DNA of 64,000 nucleotides from Actinomadura atramentaria DSM 43919 (GTDB lineage: Bacteria > Actinomycetota > Actinomycetes > Streptosporangiales > Streptosporangiaceae), in assembly GCF_000381885.1 (NCBI RefSeq), contig NZ_KB907215.1, positions 52,444 through 116,443 on the forward strand, given 5' to 3'. The position numbers and the translations under genes were made by a program. Below the pieces are notes generated by a model. It did no database searches. It was not told where the DNA came from and was given only the letters and a program-made list of their open reading frames with translations. Shown one piece after another: positions 16,376 to 24,303 of the stretch; position 1 is the first letter of the stretch; each line of letters starts with the position of its first letter.

Positions 16376-16800
16376 GCCGCACCGCCCGCCCAGCCGAGGG
16401 CGCGCGGGATCAGATGCGCGGCGACAGCCCACCGCGCGCCCCGATCGCGGCGCGGCAGCGCGGCGTGCGCGGCAGGCGGGCGCCGGTACCGGCCCTCGCG
16501 CGGCGTCGCGGGCGGACGACCAGCGGCGGGACGCGGCGGCGCGGGCGGGCGACGGCGCGTCCCCGCGCGCACCAGCGCGGAGCGGACGAGCGCGGCGAGC
16601 GCGGCCGGGTCCGTCGCCTCGACCAACTCGGCGTCGAGGAGTCGGTCGTCACCGACCAGCGCCCACCACCGCCGCGTCGCGGTCCCGTACCAGACGGACA
16701 CGCGCCCGCCGCCGCGCCGGGCGCGGGCGGCCAGGTCAGCGTTCACCCGCGCGACCGTCGCGGCATCCGGGTCAGGGCGGAGCTGCTCTACTCTGTTCAC
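16372..16800 (-). CDS. Cassette protein A, copy 1 (hypothetical)
   Basis: The start is GTG 16800 with GGAGGT 8 bases upstream; 142 residues. The N-terminal half holds RVSVWYGTATRRWWALVGD, the motif shared with the copies at 22397-22780 and 19545-19850. The C-terminal half is arginine/proline-rich with no predicted fold and ends LIPRALGWAGGAA. It leads the A-B-BldC cassette. About 50 bases of its upstream region (GATCAAGG with a spaced GGAGGTCCGACCC) are conserved in all three copies. Confidence 0.65.
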   Translation of the reverse strand: MNRVEQLRPDPDAATVARVNADLAARARRGGGRVSVWYGTATRRWWALVGDDRLLDAELVEATDPAALAALVRSALVRAGTRRRPPAPPRPAAGRPPATPREGRYRRPPAAHAALPRRDRGARWAVAAHLIPRALGWAGGAA

Positions 16801-17136
16801 GGGTCGGACCTCCGTTGTCCGATCAAGGCCCCGGAACCCCCGGTGCTCACCCACCGGCCGGGGCCGCCTTGTGTCCTGGGGCCGCGCGCCACCGGGGCAG
16901 CGCGTGGCGCTGGGCGCGGACGCGGCGACGGGTTCCCCAACTCGCGAGCCGCGCCCGCAGTTCATGCGGGAACCTGGCCGACTGGTGTTAATGGCCAGGC
17001 CGGGGCCGCTTGTTCTGGGACGTCCTTCATGAAAACGGCCCGGCGGCTACGGTGGAACCGTTGAACGGCGTTGACGGCGTTGAGTCGACAGCTACTCAAC
17101 ACCCCGTATCCCGACATCACCATCTATGGCGGACGG
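16801..17136. other. Intergenic region with conserved cassette upstream block
   Basis: No gene is seen. The first ~50 bases form the upstream block shared by the three A-B cassettes. GGCCGGGGCCGC-TTGT-CTGGG occurs twice in slightly different forms (about 16857 and 16999). CCTGGCC and GGCCAGG form a 7-bp hairpin around 16972-16998. The right end must hold the promoter of the XRE-TPR gene, though no clear -10/-35 pair is visible. Confidence 0.5.
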
Positions 17137-18483
17137 ATGACATTCCGGGAACTGCTGCGTCAGCTCATGACCGAGCGGGGCCTGTCACTGCGCCAGCTCG
17201 CCAGGCGCGCCGCCTACGACCCCGGGTACCTTTCGAAGATTCTGAACGGACACTGGGAACCGTCTCGACCGTTCGCCGAACGGCTCGATTCCGTTCTCGG
17301 AGCGGACGGCCGCCTACTCGCGCTCATCCCCGACGGATCACCGGATGAGCCGTCGCCCGACAACTGGTCATTCGACGAGATCACCGCCGACGCCGTCACG
17401 TTCGCGCTGTCCGACCTCGCCGGGCCGCGCCGCCGATCGGGACCGCATAAGCGCGTCCTACGCGGACCCGACCTGACCGAGCACTTGGAGCACTGGATCA
17501 CCCGTCCCGCTTCGGCCGGCTCGACGCCGCGCGGGACGGTGGGGCTGGACGATGTCGAGCGGATCGAGGTCGGCGCGCGTCTGCTGCGGCGGTGGGATTC
17601 GCGACACCGGCTCGGCGTCCGGCGGCGAGCCGTGGTCGGGCAGCTCGCGGAGGTCGCCGAACTCCTCGAATCGCCGCAGAGCGAGCCCGTCGTGGGGCGC
17701 CTGCTCTTCGTACTCGCCGAGCTGGCGAAGGTCGCCGCGTCGATGTCGTTCGATGCGGGGCTGCATCCGACTGCGCAGCACTACTACCGCCTGGCGCTGC
17801 GCGCGGCACATGCTTCGGGGCAGCGACGCGGGCGCCTGTTCGGCGCTCACGTCCTCGCCTTGATGGCCCGGCAGCAACTCGACCTCGGCGAACCCGGCGA
17901 CGCGCTGGACCTGGTCCGGCTCGCACTCGACGGAGTCGGCGACGACGCGCCGCCGCAACTGCGCGCGATGCTGCGCACTCGCGAGGGATGGGCGTATGCC
18001 AAGGCAGGGCGGGTCCAGGCGTACCACCGCGCGGCTGGCCTCGCCGAAGACGCCTTCGAGGAGGCCACCGACGACGTCCCGTACTTCGTCCGGTCCTTCG
18101 ACCGCGCCGAACTGGCGGGGACCATCGGCGCGCGGTACCGCGACTTGGCGGCCGTACGCGCGCGCGAGAAGACATCGCACCGGGAGCTGGCGATGCGCTC
18201 GATCGGCTACATCTCGACGGCGCTGGAGTTGCGGCGCCCGCGGCAGGTCCGGAACCGGGCGTTCGACCTGATCGGTCTGGGCCGGTCCTACCTGCTCGCC
18301 GGGGAACGCGACCAGGCGGTCCACCACGTCCGCGAGGCCGTGGTGATCTGCGATGTGATCCGCTCAGGGCGGGCCGAACGCAGGCTGCGGGACTTCCACG
18401 ACGAGGCCGCCGCGTACGCTGACGCGCGCGTTGTCGCCGAGCTGCGCGCCGAACTGGCCGCCCGACCCCAGGAGACCGCATGA
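17137..18483 (+). CDS. XRE-family regulator with TPR-like domain
   Basis: The 448-residue protein begins MTFRELLRQLMTERGLSLRQ. The XRE helix-turn-helix is at about residues 11-33 (LSLRQLARRAAYDPGYLSKIL), followed by a linker and about 300 residues of TPR-like helical repeats (QHYYRLALRAAHASGQ, RLALDGVGDD, FDLIGLGRSYLLAGERDQA). Such proteins are common regulators in actinomycetes and often sit beside a small effector gene. An upstream TTG (17071) would add 22 residues but looks less likely. The stop overlaps the SLOG gene by 4 bases. Confidence 0.8.
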   Translation: MTFRELLRQLMTERGLSLRQLARRAAYDPGYLSKILNGHWEPSRPFAERLDSVLGADGRLLALIPDGSPDEPSPDNWSFDEITADAVTFALSDLAGPRRRSGPHKRVLRGPDLTEHLEHWITRPASAGSTPRGTVGLDDVERIEVGARLLRRWDSRHRLGVRRRAVVGQLAEVAELLESPQSEPVVGRLLFVLAELAKVAASMSFDAGLHPTAQHYYRLALRAAHASGQRRGRLFGAHVLALMARQQLDLGEPGDALDLVRLALDGVGDDAPPQLRAMLRTREGWAYAKAGRVQAYHRAAGLAEDAFEEATDDVPYFVRSFDRAELAGTIGARYRDLAAVRAREKTSHRELAMRSIGYISTALELRRPRQVRNRAFDLIGLGRSYLLAGERDQAVHHVREAVVICDVIRSGRAERRLRDFHDEAAAYADARVVAELRAELAARPQETA

Positions 18484-18956
18484 CCCGCATCGGCATCACC
18501 GGACACTCCGACCTCACTACCGCGACCTCCGATCTGGTCTACCGGGCACTGACGGATCTACTCGTCCCGTTCGACGATGTGACCGGCGTGACGTGCCTGG
18601 CGCGCGGCGCCGACCAGGTGTTCGCCCGCGCCGTCCTCGACGCGGGCGGGACGCTGGAGGTCGTCCTCCCGGCGCGCGACTACCGGGACGCGAAGGTCAA
18701 GCCAGACAACCGCGCCGAGTTCGACGCGCTCCTCGGGCGGGCGGCGGCGGTGAAGTACGCGCCGTTCGAGGTCTCGAACCGGGAGGCGTACATGGCGGCG
18801 AGCGAGATCCTCGTCGGCGGCGTGGACCGGCTCATCGCGGTGTGGGACGGTCGCCCGGCGAGCGGCCACGGCGGGACCGGCGACGTCGTCATCCACGCCC
18901 GCCGCGAGAACGTTCCGGTCGACGTCGTCTGGCCGACCGGGTCCGCCCGGGGCTGA
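18480..18956 (+). CDS. SLOG/LOG-like Rossmann protein
   Basis: This 158-residue protein begins MTRIGITGHSDLT and continues GVTCLARGADQVFARAVLDAGGTLEVVLPARDY, the glycine-rich SLOG (YspA/DprA/LOG-like) nucleotide-binding pattern. DRLIAVWDGRPASGHGGTGDVVIHA (about 118-142) holds the second conserved G/T-rich strand. SLOG domains bind or process nucleotide-derived ligands and some act as sensors in conflict systems. It is coupled (ATGA) to the XRE-TPR gene. Its ligand and activity are unknown. Confidence 0.75.
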   Translation: MTRIGITGHSDLTTATSDLVYRALTDLLVPFDDVTGVTCLARGADQVFARAVLDAGGTLEVVLPARDYRDAKVKPDNRAEFDALLGRAAAVKYAPFEVSNREAYMAASEILVGGVDRLIAVWDGRPASGHGGTGDVVIHARRENVPVDVVWPTGSARG

Positions 18957-19049
18957 CGGACGCGCGGCCCGGACAGCGATCAGGACCGGCGTCATGAGCT
19001 GCGGTGCGCAGCTCGGATTCCCGCGTCAGGCTACGGGATGCACGCGGGC

Positions 19050-19144
19050 GTCCTCATCCACCTTGCGCGGGTTCGCAACCAGTCCGCGCCCGGCCCGCTC
19101 CGCGCACTGCGGTGGTCCTCATCCGCCCTGCGAAGGCTCGCAAC
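19050..19144 (+). CRISPR. CRISPR mini-array 3 (two repeats, one spacer), leaderless
   Basis: Repeats at 19050-19079 (CCTTGCGCGGG variant) and 19115-19144 (CATCCGCCCTGCGAAGGC, decayed) enclose a 35-nt spacer (19080-19114). No leader palindrome lies to the left, so this is probably a leader-distal remnant that can no longer acquire spacers. It precedes the second A-B cassette as array 2 precedes the first. Confidence 0.85.
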
Positions 19145-19151
19145 GCCTGTG

Positions 19152-19190
19152 AGGGGTTGGTCCCAGATCATGCGGCTGGGACCAACCCCT
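19152..19190. terminator. 15-bp perfect hairpin after array 3
   Basis: AGGGGTTGGTCCCAG (19152-19166) pairs fully with 19176-19190 over a 9-nt loop. It separates the rightward array from the leftward cassette gene ending at 19198 and can serve both. A related but imperfect hairpin follows array 4. Confidence 0.75.
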
Positions 19191-19197
19191 CGGGTGG

Positions 19198-19548
19198 TCA
19201 GGCGATCGGGATCGTCGTTCTGGTCAGGACGTGCCACCAGATGTTGAGGACGGCGGGGGTTCGGGCGGCGGCTTCGGTGAGTTCGGGGCCGGACTTGGTC
19301 GTGCGGACGTTCCAGAGGCGCGGCAGGCCGCAGGTCGTGCCGCGCAGGTACCAGGTCGCGTGGCGGGGGTGCGGGCAGGTGTGGGCGGTGATCTCGGTGA
19401 TCAGCGTTCCGGTGTAGGGACGCCAGGGAGCGTCGGCGGGGAGGGCGCGGATGTGTTCGACGTCCGTTCCGCAGGGCCAGGCAACCGATGCGAGGTGCGC
19501 GGCGGCGTCCCGGAGGCGCATGGGCGCGGGGAGCAGGTTGGCGGTCAC
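19198..19548 (-). CDS. Cassette protein B, copy 2 (hypothetical)
   Basis: GTG 19548, overlapping the upstream stop (19545), gives 116 residues. It is a diverged paralogue of the proteins at 16010-16375 and 22035-22400: N-terminus VTANLLPAPMRLRDAAAHLA, central HPRHATWYLRGTTCGLPRLW, end NIWWHVLTRTTIPIA. No BldC-like gene follows here. The function is unknown. Confidence 0.65.
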   Translation of the reverse strand: MTANLLPAPMRLRDAAAHLASVAWPCGTDVEHIRALPADAPWRPYTGTLITEITAHTCPHPRHATWYLRGTTCGLPRLWNVRTTKSGPELTEAAARTPAVLNIWWHVLTRTTIPIA

Positions 19549-19850
19549 GCGGCCGCCCGGCCCCAGAGGCGCAGCGCCGCCTCGCGACGGCGAGAGCGCG
19601 CGACCGGCCGCGCGTACCGCCCGGCGGCGGGACGGCCGAACAGGCCGTCGAGCCGGGCGCGCAGCGCGAGCGCCGACGGCTCTTCGACGAGCCGTCCGCC
19701 GACGAGCGCCCACCACGTCCCGGTGTGCCGCCCCTTCCACACGCTGACGCGCGCGCCGAACCCGCGAGCGTACGCCTCCAGCCACCGCGCGGTGGTGGCG
19801 TCGACGGCGTCCGCGTAGTTCCAGGGGCGCTCTTCGTTTATGGTTTCCAT
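19545..19850 (-). CDS. Cassette protein A, copy 2 (hypothetical)
   Basis: ATG 19850 with AGGAGGTCCGACCC just upstream gives 101 residues. RVSVWKGRHTGTWWALVGG matches the shared motif of cassette protein A. The arginine-rich C-terminal part is shorter than in the other copies. It is the lead gene of cassette 2 and is divergent from the XRE regulator at 20164. Confidence 0.65.
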   Translation of the reverse strand: METINEERPWNYADAVDATTARWLEAYARGFGARVSVWKGRHTGTWWALVGGRLVEEPSALALRARLDGLFGRPAAGRYARPVARSRRREAALRLWGRAAA

Positions 19851-20163
19851 CGGGTCGGACCTCCTGTGCCCGATCAAGGACCCGGAGCCCTTGGTGCTCG
19901 TGACACCAGGCCGGGCCGCTGCGTGTCAGGCCGGTTCCTCACAGCTCGCACCTGTGAGGAACCGGCCTTCCGCGTCTCACGAGGGATCGCGAGCCGCGTC
20001 TGGGGCGGGACGGCGCCGCCGTCCGGCCGTTTCACCGGGCGTCACGCGCCTCTCGAGCAGCATGTACTGCACTTGTGCCCTGACGCTAGCACTTAGCGAC
20101 TACCCTGATGACCTCATCCGGCCACACCGAGTTACGGACGCCAAGACTGGGAGAATGCTCGCC
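19851..20163. promoter_or_regulatory. Divergent intergenic region with a perfect 17-bp hairpin
   Basis: The region separates cassette 2 (leftward) from the XRE gene (rightward). It holds the conserved cassette upstream block (about 19851-19905). A perfect inverted repeat, AGGCCGGTTCCTCACAG at 19928-19944 pairing with 19952-19968, lies across a 7-nt loop. Its position upstream of both genes is unusual for a terminator; it may be a relic, an attenuator or an operator. Confidence 0.55.
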
Positions 20164-21015
20164 ATGCCCTCGGAGTACGGACCGACCGCGCGTCACCGCC
20201 GCCTCGCCGCGGAGCTGCGACGCCTCCGCGAGCGAGCGGGTCTCACTCCCGAGACCGCCGCCGGAGCGCTCGGCTGGAGCCGGACGAAACTGGTCAGGAT
20301 CGAGACCGCCGTCAACCTCCCGCGCGTCGTGGATGTTGAACGAATCCTCGACGCCTACGGCGGCAACGACGCGGTCAACGCCGCGCTGATGAAGCTCGCC
20401 CGGGACATCCGGCAGCGGGGATGGTGGGCATCGTACGACGACGTTTTCTCCGGCAGCTTCGCGCAGTTGGAGGACGCGGCCGCCAGCATCGACTCCTGGC
20501 AGACGGAAGTGATTCCGGGATTGCTGCAGACAGAGGATTACGCTCGGGCCGTCCTCGAAAGCGGGAACGACGATCTGGCCGAGGTCGACCGCCGCCTACA
20601 GGTCCGGATGACCCGTCGGGTCGTCCTGTCCCGCTCCAACGCGCCGCAGTTCAACGCGGTCATCGCCGAAGAAGTCCTGCGTCGTCCGGTCGGCGGTCCG
20701 ACCGTGATGAGGCGTCAGCTACAAGCCCTCTTGGCGGACGCGGAACGCCCGAACGTGAGCATTCGCGTCGTGCCGGCCTCCCTCGGCAACCGCCCAGCCC
20801 TCGGCGACGGCGCAATAGTGATCTTCGCGTTCGCCGCACCCGTCGAGCTCGACGTCGCATACGTGGAGACGATGGGTGGAGGGCTCTATATCGAAGATAT
20901 CGCGCAGGTCCAGCGCTGTAAGGTGACGTTCGACCGCATCCGCGGCGCGGCCCTGCCAGAAGACGAATCAGCGACTTTGATCGCCCGAATCGGCAAGGAG
21001 GCCCACCATGCTTGA
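20164..21015 (+). CDS. XRE regulator of the DUF5753 (WhiJ-like) family
   Basis: ATG 20164, about 10 bases after GGGAG, gives 283 residues; ATG 20155 is an alternative too close to that site. An N-terminal XRE helix-turn-helix (LRRLRERAGLTPETAAGALG, then WSRTKLVRIE) is followed by the DUF5753 domain, seen in QTEVIPGLLQTEDYARAVL and the C-terminal VAYVETMGGGLYIED. In actinomycetes these pair with DUF397 proteins, as here: the DUF397 ATG overlaps its 3' end. Confidence 0.88.
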   Translation: MPSEYGPTARHRRLAAELRRLRERAGLTPETAAGALGWSRTKLVRIETAVNLPRVVDVERILDAYGGNDAVNAALMKLARDIRQRGWWASYDDVFSGSFAQLEDAAASIDSWQTEVIPGLLQTEDYARAVLESGNDDLAEVDRRLQVRMTRRVVLSRSNAPQFNAVIAEEVLRRPVGGPTVMRRQLQALLADAERPNVSIRVVPASLGNRPALGDGAIVIFAFAAPVELDVAYVETMGGGLYIEDIAQVQRCKVTFDRIRGAALPEDESATLIARIGKEAHHA

Positions 21016-21217
21016 ACTCTCGCTCGACGGTGCCGAATGGCGCATCAGCTCCCACTCCGCAAAGGGCAACGACACCTGCGTGGAAGTGGCGACCAACCTC
21101 CCCGGCGTGGTCGGCGTCCGCGACAGCACCGACCCGAACGGCCCGCGCCTCGCCTGCACGCCCCACGCCTGGCGAAGCCTGACGGGCCGCATCAAAGACG
21201 GCGCGCTCACCCTCTGA
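21008..21217 (+). CDS. DUF397 small protein
   Basis: A 69-residue DUF397 protein: EWRISSHSAKGNDTCVEVA is the family's W-(R/K)-x-S-(S/T)-x-S signature with the conserved Cys, followed by VGVRDSTDPNGPRL. Good site AAGGAGG at 20995-21001. It partners the XRE gene with which it overlaps. Directly after its stop the CRISPR leader for array 4 begins, with no terminator hairpin between them, so transcripts may run into the leader. Confidence 0.88.
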   Translation: MLELSLDGAEWRISSHSAKGNDTCVEVATNLPGVVGVRDSTDPNGPRLACTPHAWRSLTGRIKDGALTL

Positions 21218-21407
21218 CCCGCAGACCACCGCACAACTCCACCGCCCTACCGCGCCCAGCCCACCACCACGGAACGCAGCCGCGCCATCACACGAACCCG
21301 CCGTATGCAGCAAACCTCCCGGGGTTTCTGCACAACCGGAGGTCCGCTGCAAAAATGACCCCAGCCGACCCCGCCAGCCCCAGCACGGCCTGCGCCTTTA
21401 CCCTGGG
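21218..21407 (+). promoter_or_regulatory. CRISPR leader 4 with conserved palindrome
   Basis: The palindrome at 21304-21355 (ATGCAGCAAACCTCCCGGGG ... CCGGAGGTCCGCTGCAAAAA) is preceded by GGAACGCAGCCGCGCCATCAC and followed by CTTTACCCTGGG at the first repeat. The leader begins right after a DUF397 gene. Confidence 0.8.
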
Positions 21408-21769
21408 GTCCTCATCCACCCTGCGAGGGTTCGCAACCAGGCCGGGCGGCGGATCGGCCGGGACCTGGCGTCGTCCTCATCCACCCTGCGAGGGTTCGCA
21501 ACCCGGAGGGCCGCCCGACCAGAAGGAGCCTGGTCATGAGGTCATCATCCACCCTGCGAGGGTTCGCAACGGGGTCCTCCGGGGCCGAGGGGGCGATCTG
21601 ACCGGGTCCTCATCCACCTTGCGAGGATTCGCAACGCGCGGATGACGGTGGTCACCCGCATCAGGTGGTCGTCGTCCTCATCCGCCCTACGAGGGGCCGC
21701 AACAGTCCGGCGGCGACGGCGCGTCCGGTCTGCTCCCCGGTCCTCATCGACCCTGTAAGGGGCTGATCC
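21408..21769 (+). CRISPR. CRISPR array 4 (six repeats, last ones decayed)
   Basis: Repeats start at 21408, 21473, 21541 (GTCATCATCC variant), 21606 (CCTTGCGAGGATTC), 21674 (CATCCGCCCTACGAGGGGCCGC) and 21740 (CATCGACCCTGTAAGGGG, overlapping a hairpin). Spacers are 35-38 nt. Decay rises with distance from the leader, so the array polarity is clear. The spacer at 21503-21540 contains an AGAAGGAG ... ATGAG segment and could derive from the start of a phage or plasmid gene. Confidence 0.95.
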
Positions 21770-21796
21770 CGAACCATTTCGGCGGGACCAACCCCT
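21758..21796. terminator. Imperfect hairpin after array 4
   Basis: AGGGGCTGATCCC (21758-21770) pairs imperfectly with GGGACCAACCCCT (21784-21796). It is the counterpart of the perfect hairpin after array 3 and overlaps the last decayed repeat. It separates array 4 from the leftward cassette 3. Confidence 0.55.
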
Positions 21797-21844
21797 CTGC
21801 TGGTCGAGCGATTGGGTTTGTTGTTCTGGTCGGGACGTGCCAGG

Positions 21845-22048
21845 TCAGCGATCATCCCCGAGGGTGCCCAGCAGTCGCCGGACGTCTGCGGCCGGGTATC
21901 GGAGCACTCGTCCGCCCGGCAGTTCGATGGCGGCGATCTGTCCGGTGCGTGCCCATCGCGCGACCGTCTGCGGCGATACGCGGAACAGTCGGGCGACTTC
22001 TCCGGTCGTCAGCAGTTCGGGGACGTCACTCAGGTCAGGGCGCCGCAT
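21845..22048 (-). CDS. BldC-like small HTH protein (cassette 3)
   Basis: A 67-residue paralogue of the protein at 15820-16020: LLTTGEVARLFRVSPQTVAR helix-turn-helix, then ELPGGRVLRYPAADVRRLL. Most differences lie in the wing (IAAIELPGG). ATG 22048 overlaps the end of the B gene. Terminal gene of cassette 3; the extra CxxC gene of cassette 1 is absent here. Confidence 0.8.
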   Translation of the reverse strand: MRRPDLSDVPELLTTGEVARLFRVSPQTVARWARTGQIAAIELPGGRVLRYPAADVRRLLGTLGDDR

Positions 22049-22400
22049 CGTGCCTCGCCGCGATCGGGGTGCGCCCGGTCAACGTCCGCCACCACGCGGA
22101 CGCCTGCGTGTGACCGTCCGGCTCGGCCTCGCACACCACCAGCCCGCCCGGTGTGACCCGGACGAGCCATAGCAGCGGTCGCTCGTCGCGCTCACCGCGT
22201 ATGAACCAGCGGTGGTGACGTGTCGCGGGGCAGGTGAGGGCGCGGATGGTGTCGGCGCGCGCGTCGTCGGCGGCGGGCCGCCAGACGATCGCGTCCACGC
22301 GGCCCGCGACGTGCGGCACCGCCGGGCGGCATGCGGTGCGCGCGCCGAGGTACGCGGCGGCGGTTCGCAGCGTCATCGGGGTCGGGATCAGGCTGCTCAC
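22035..22400 (-). CDS. Cassette protein B, copy 3 (hypothetical)
   Basis: GTG 22400 overlaps the upstream stop and gives 121 residues, the same length as copy 1. VSSLIPTPMTLRTAAAYLG, CPATRHHRWFIRGERDE and WWRTLTGRTPIAARHDAAP align closely with copy 1. The strong likeness of copies 1 and 3 against copy 2 suggests the first and third cassettes share a more recent duplication. Confidence 0.7.
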   Translation of the reverse strand: MSSLIPTPMTLRTAAAYLGARTACRPAVPHVAGRVDAIVWRPAADDARADTIRALTCPATRHHRWFIRGERDERPLLWLVRVTPGGLVVCEAEPDGHTQASAWWRTLTGRTPIAARHDAAP

Positions 22401-22780
22401 GCCGTCCCGCCCGTCCAGCCGAGGGCGCGCGGGATCAGATACGCGGCGTCGGCCGTCCACCGCATACCCCGAGAGCGGCGTGGCGCAGCCGGGACGGGCG
22501 AGCGCCGGTACCGGCCCGCGCGCGGTGGCGCGGGCGGGCGCGCCGAAGGGCGCGCGGCGGGAAGTTCGGCGACGACCATCGCGCGGAGCGCGGCCGGGTC
22601 AGCCGCTTCGCACAACCGGTCGGCCGCGCCGCGGATCAGCGCCCACCAATGTCCGGTCGCCCGGCCATACCACGCCCGGACCGTGACGTCGGCGCGGCGG
22701 CCGAGCGCCGCCAGCTCGACCGCGACGCGGTCGACGGTCACGGCATCCGGGGCGCGCCCGGCCTGCTCTACTCGCGTCAT
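22397..22780 (-). CDS. Cassette protein A, copy 3 (hypothetical)
   Basis: ATG 22780 follows GGAGGTTCGACCC and gives 127 residues. VRAWYGRATGHWWALIRG is the family motif. The end, YLIPRALGWTGGTA, matches copy 1. The upstream block with GATCAAGG is again conserved. Its function is unknown. Confidence 0.65.
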   Translation of the reverse strand: MTRVEQAGRAPDAVTVDRVAVELAALGRRADVTVRAWYGRATGHWWALIRGAADRLCEAADPAALRAMVVAELPAARPSARPPAPPRAGRYRRSPVPAAPRRSRGMRWTADAAYLIPRALGWTGGTA

Positions 22781-23031
22781 GGGTCGAACCTCCGATGTCC
22801 GATCAAGGCTCCGGAATCTGGTGTGCGCGCATCAGCCGGGGACGTCCTGTTCCTGACGGGGGCGGCGCGGCCGGACCGCGCTCCGCCCGCCGCCGCGCGC
22901 CGCGCAGGGGCAGGGCGCGCGGCGTCCGAACGCGGGCGCGGTCGGCGGGGTTCTCGGACGCTCCGGCCGCGCTCGCGGCTCACTCGCGTAATCGCGGCCA
23001 TGACGGAGAGCATTCAGCCGCGCACAGCAAA

Positions 23032-23056
23032 GAGGGGACAGGAATCCTGTCCCCTC
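23032..23056. terminator. Hairpin after the XRE gene at 23077
   Basis: GAGGGGACAGGA (23032-23043) and TCCTGTCCCCTC (23045-23056) form a near-continuous stem just downstream of the leftward XRE stop at 23077, in the 3' position of that gene. Confidence 0.6.
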
Positions 23057-23076
23057 GTATTGGCCAGACCGAAATG

Positions 23077-24303
23077 CTAGGTCAGGACGATCCGATCGAC
23101 CAGCGCGCGGGCGGGTCTCTGCTGCGACCCCGGCTCGGACGCCGCCGAAAGTGCCATCCGGCGCGCGTAGCCGTTGTAGCGGACGGTCTCAGGCGCCGCC
23201 CGGTACGCCTGGTCGAGCGTGCCGACGACGGCCGTCCGATCACCGGCGATCTCCCAAGCGCGGGCGACCTCGACCAGGTGACGCCCCCGGCGCGGTGCCG
23301 AGGGGATCTCGGCGTCCGCCGTCCGGGTCGCCTGCCGCACGGCCTCGCCCCGCTGCCGCGTCTCGACGGCGATCGTCGTCGCGTGCGCACCCATGACGAC
23401 ACGCGAGAACGACGTCATCGGTTCGTAGAAGTCGGCGGGCAGCGCCTGCGCGATGGCGTCGGCGCGGTCCCACCACGCCCACGCGTCCGCCGCCCGTCCG
23501 GCGCGCGCGGCCGTGTAGGCGACCTCGTGGTGGAGCGCTCCCCACAACGCGCGCACCTCCGGGTCCGGCGTGTCGGCGTGCTGTGCGAGCAGTTCCAGGC
23601 CCTCGCGGTTCACCGTCTCCGCCGCGTCCCAGTCGGCGCTGTCGCGGTGGGCCTGTGCGGCGAGCCAGGCCGAGCGGGCGAGCGCGCGCGGGTCCTCGCT
23701 CTCCTCGGCCGCCATGACGGACCGCTCGACCACGCGCCACAGCAGGTCGGCCGCGGGCTGGTACGCGAGGTAGAACTGGCTCAGCGCGTACACCTCGGCG
23801 AGAAGCGCGTGCGCGTGGCGGCGGGCCGCGCCGTCGTACGCCCGCGCCGCGTGCCGGGCGTCCCGGATCAGCGCGGGCAGCAGCGCGCCGAGGACGGTCC
23901 GGTGATCGGGTGCCGCGTGCCGTGCCCACCATGCGGCGTCCAGGCGCGTGCGGAGCCGGTCCAGCGGTGCGGGCTCACCCGTGGGCAGGACGAGCGTGTT
24001 AACGGCAGACCGGACTTCCGGCAGGGCCGGATGGCCAGGGCCGCGCAAATGATCCACCGGCACGGTCTGTTTGCCCGTGAGCGCCGCCAGATCGCGGAGA
24101 CGCAGCGCCTCGGCTATCGACAGCAGGAGCGGCAGTTTGGGTTCGGCGATCTCCCCCCGCTCGACGGCCTTCACCCACCGTCCGTTCCGGCCGACGAGCC
24201 CGCCGAGCGCGTCCCGGCTCATCCCCCGTCGCTCGCGATGGAGCTGTATCCGTCGACCCGTGGTCAGTTCCGGTTGTCCAGGGTCGCCTGAAACCTCGCT
24301 CAT
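23077..24303 (-). CDS. XRE-family regulator with TPR-like domain
   Basis: A 408-residue protein: N-terminal helix-turn-helix (GRRIQLHRERRGMSRDALGG, then RWVKAVERGE, about 16-50), then TPR-like helices rich in Ala and Trp (LLWRVVERSVMAAEESEDPR; AWLAAQAHRDSADWDAAETV). It resembles the regulator at 17137-18483 in layout but has no SLOG partner. A decayed fragment of the same broad family lies at 25691-26030. A partner or target cannot be inferred. Confidence 0.8.
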   Translation of the reverse strand: MSEVSGDPGQPELTTGRRIQLHRERRGMSRDALGGLVGRNGRWVKAVERGEIAEPKLPLLLSIAEALRLRDLAALTGKQTVPVDHLRGPGHPALPEVRSAVNTLVLPTGEPAPLDRLRTRLDAAWWARHAAPDHRTVLGALLPALIRDARHAARAYDGAARRHAHALLAEVYALSQFYLAYQPAADLLWRVVERSVMAAEESEDPRALARSAWLAAQAHRDSADWDAAETVNREGLELLAQHADTPDPEVRALWGALHHEVAYTAARAGRAADAWAWWDRADAIAQALPADFYEPMTSFSRVVMGAHATTIAVETRQRGEAVRQATRTADAEIPSAPRRGRHLVEVARAWEIAGDRTAVVGTLDQAYRAAPETVRYNGYARRMALSAASEPGSQQRPARALVDRIVLT

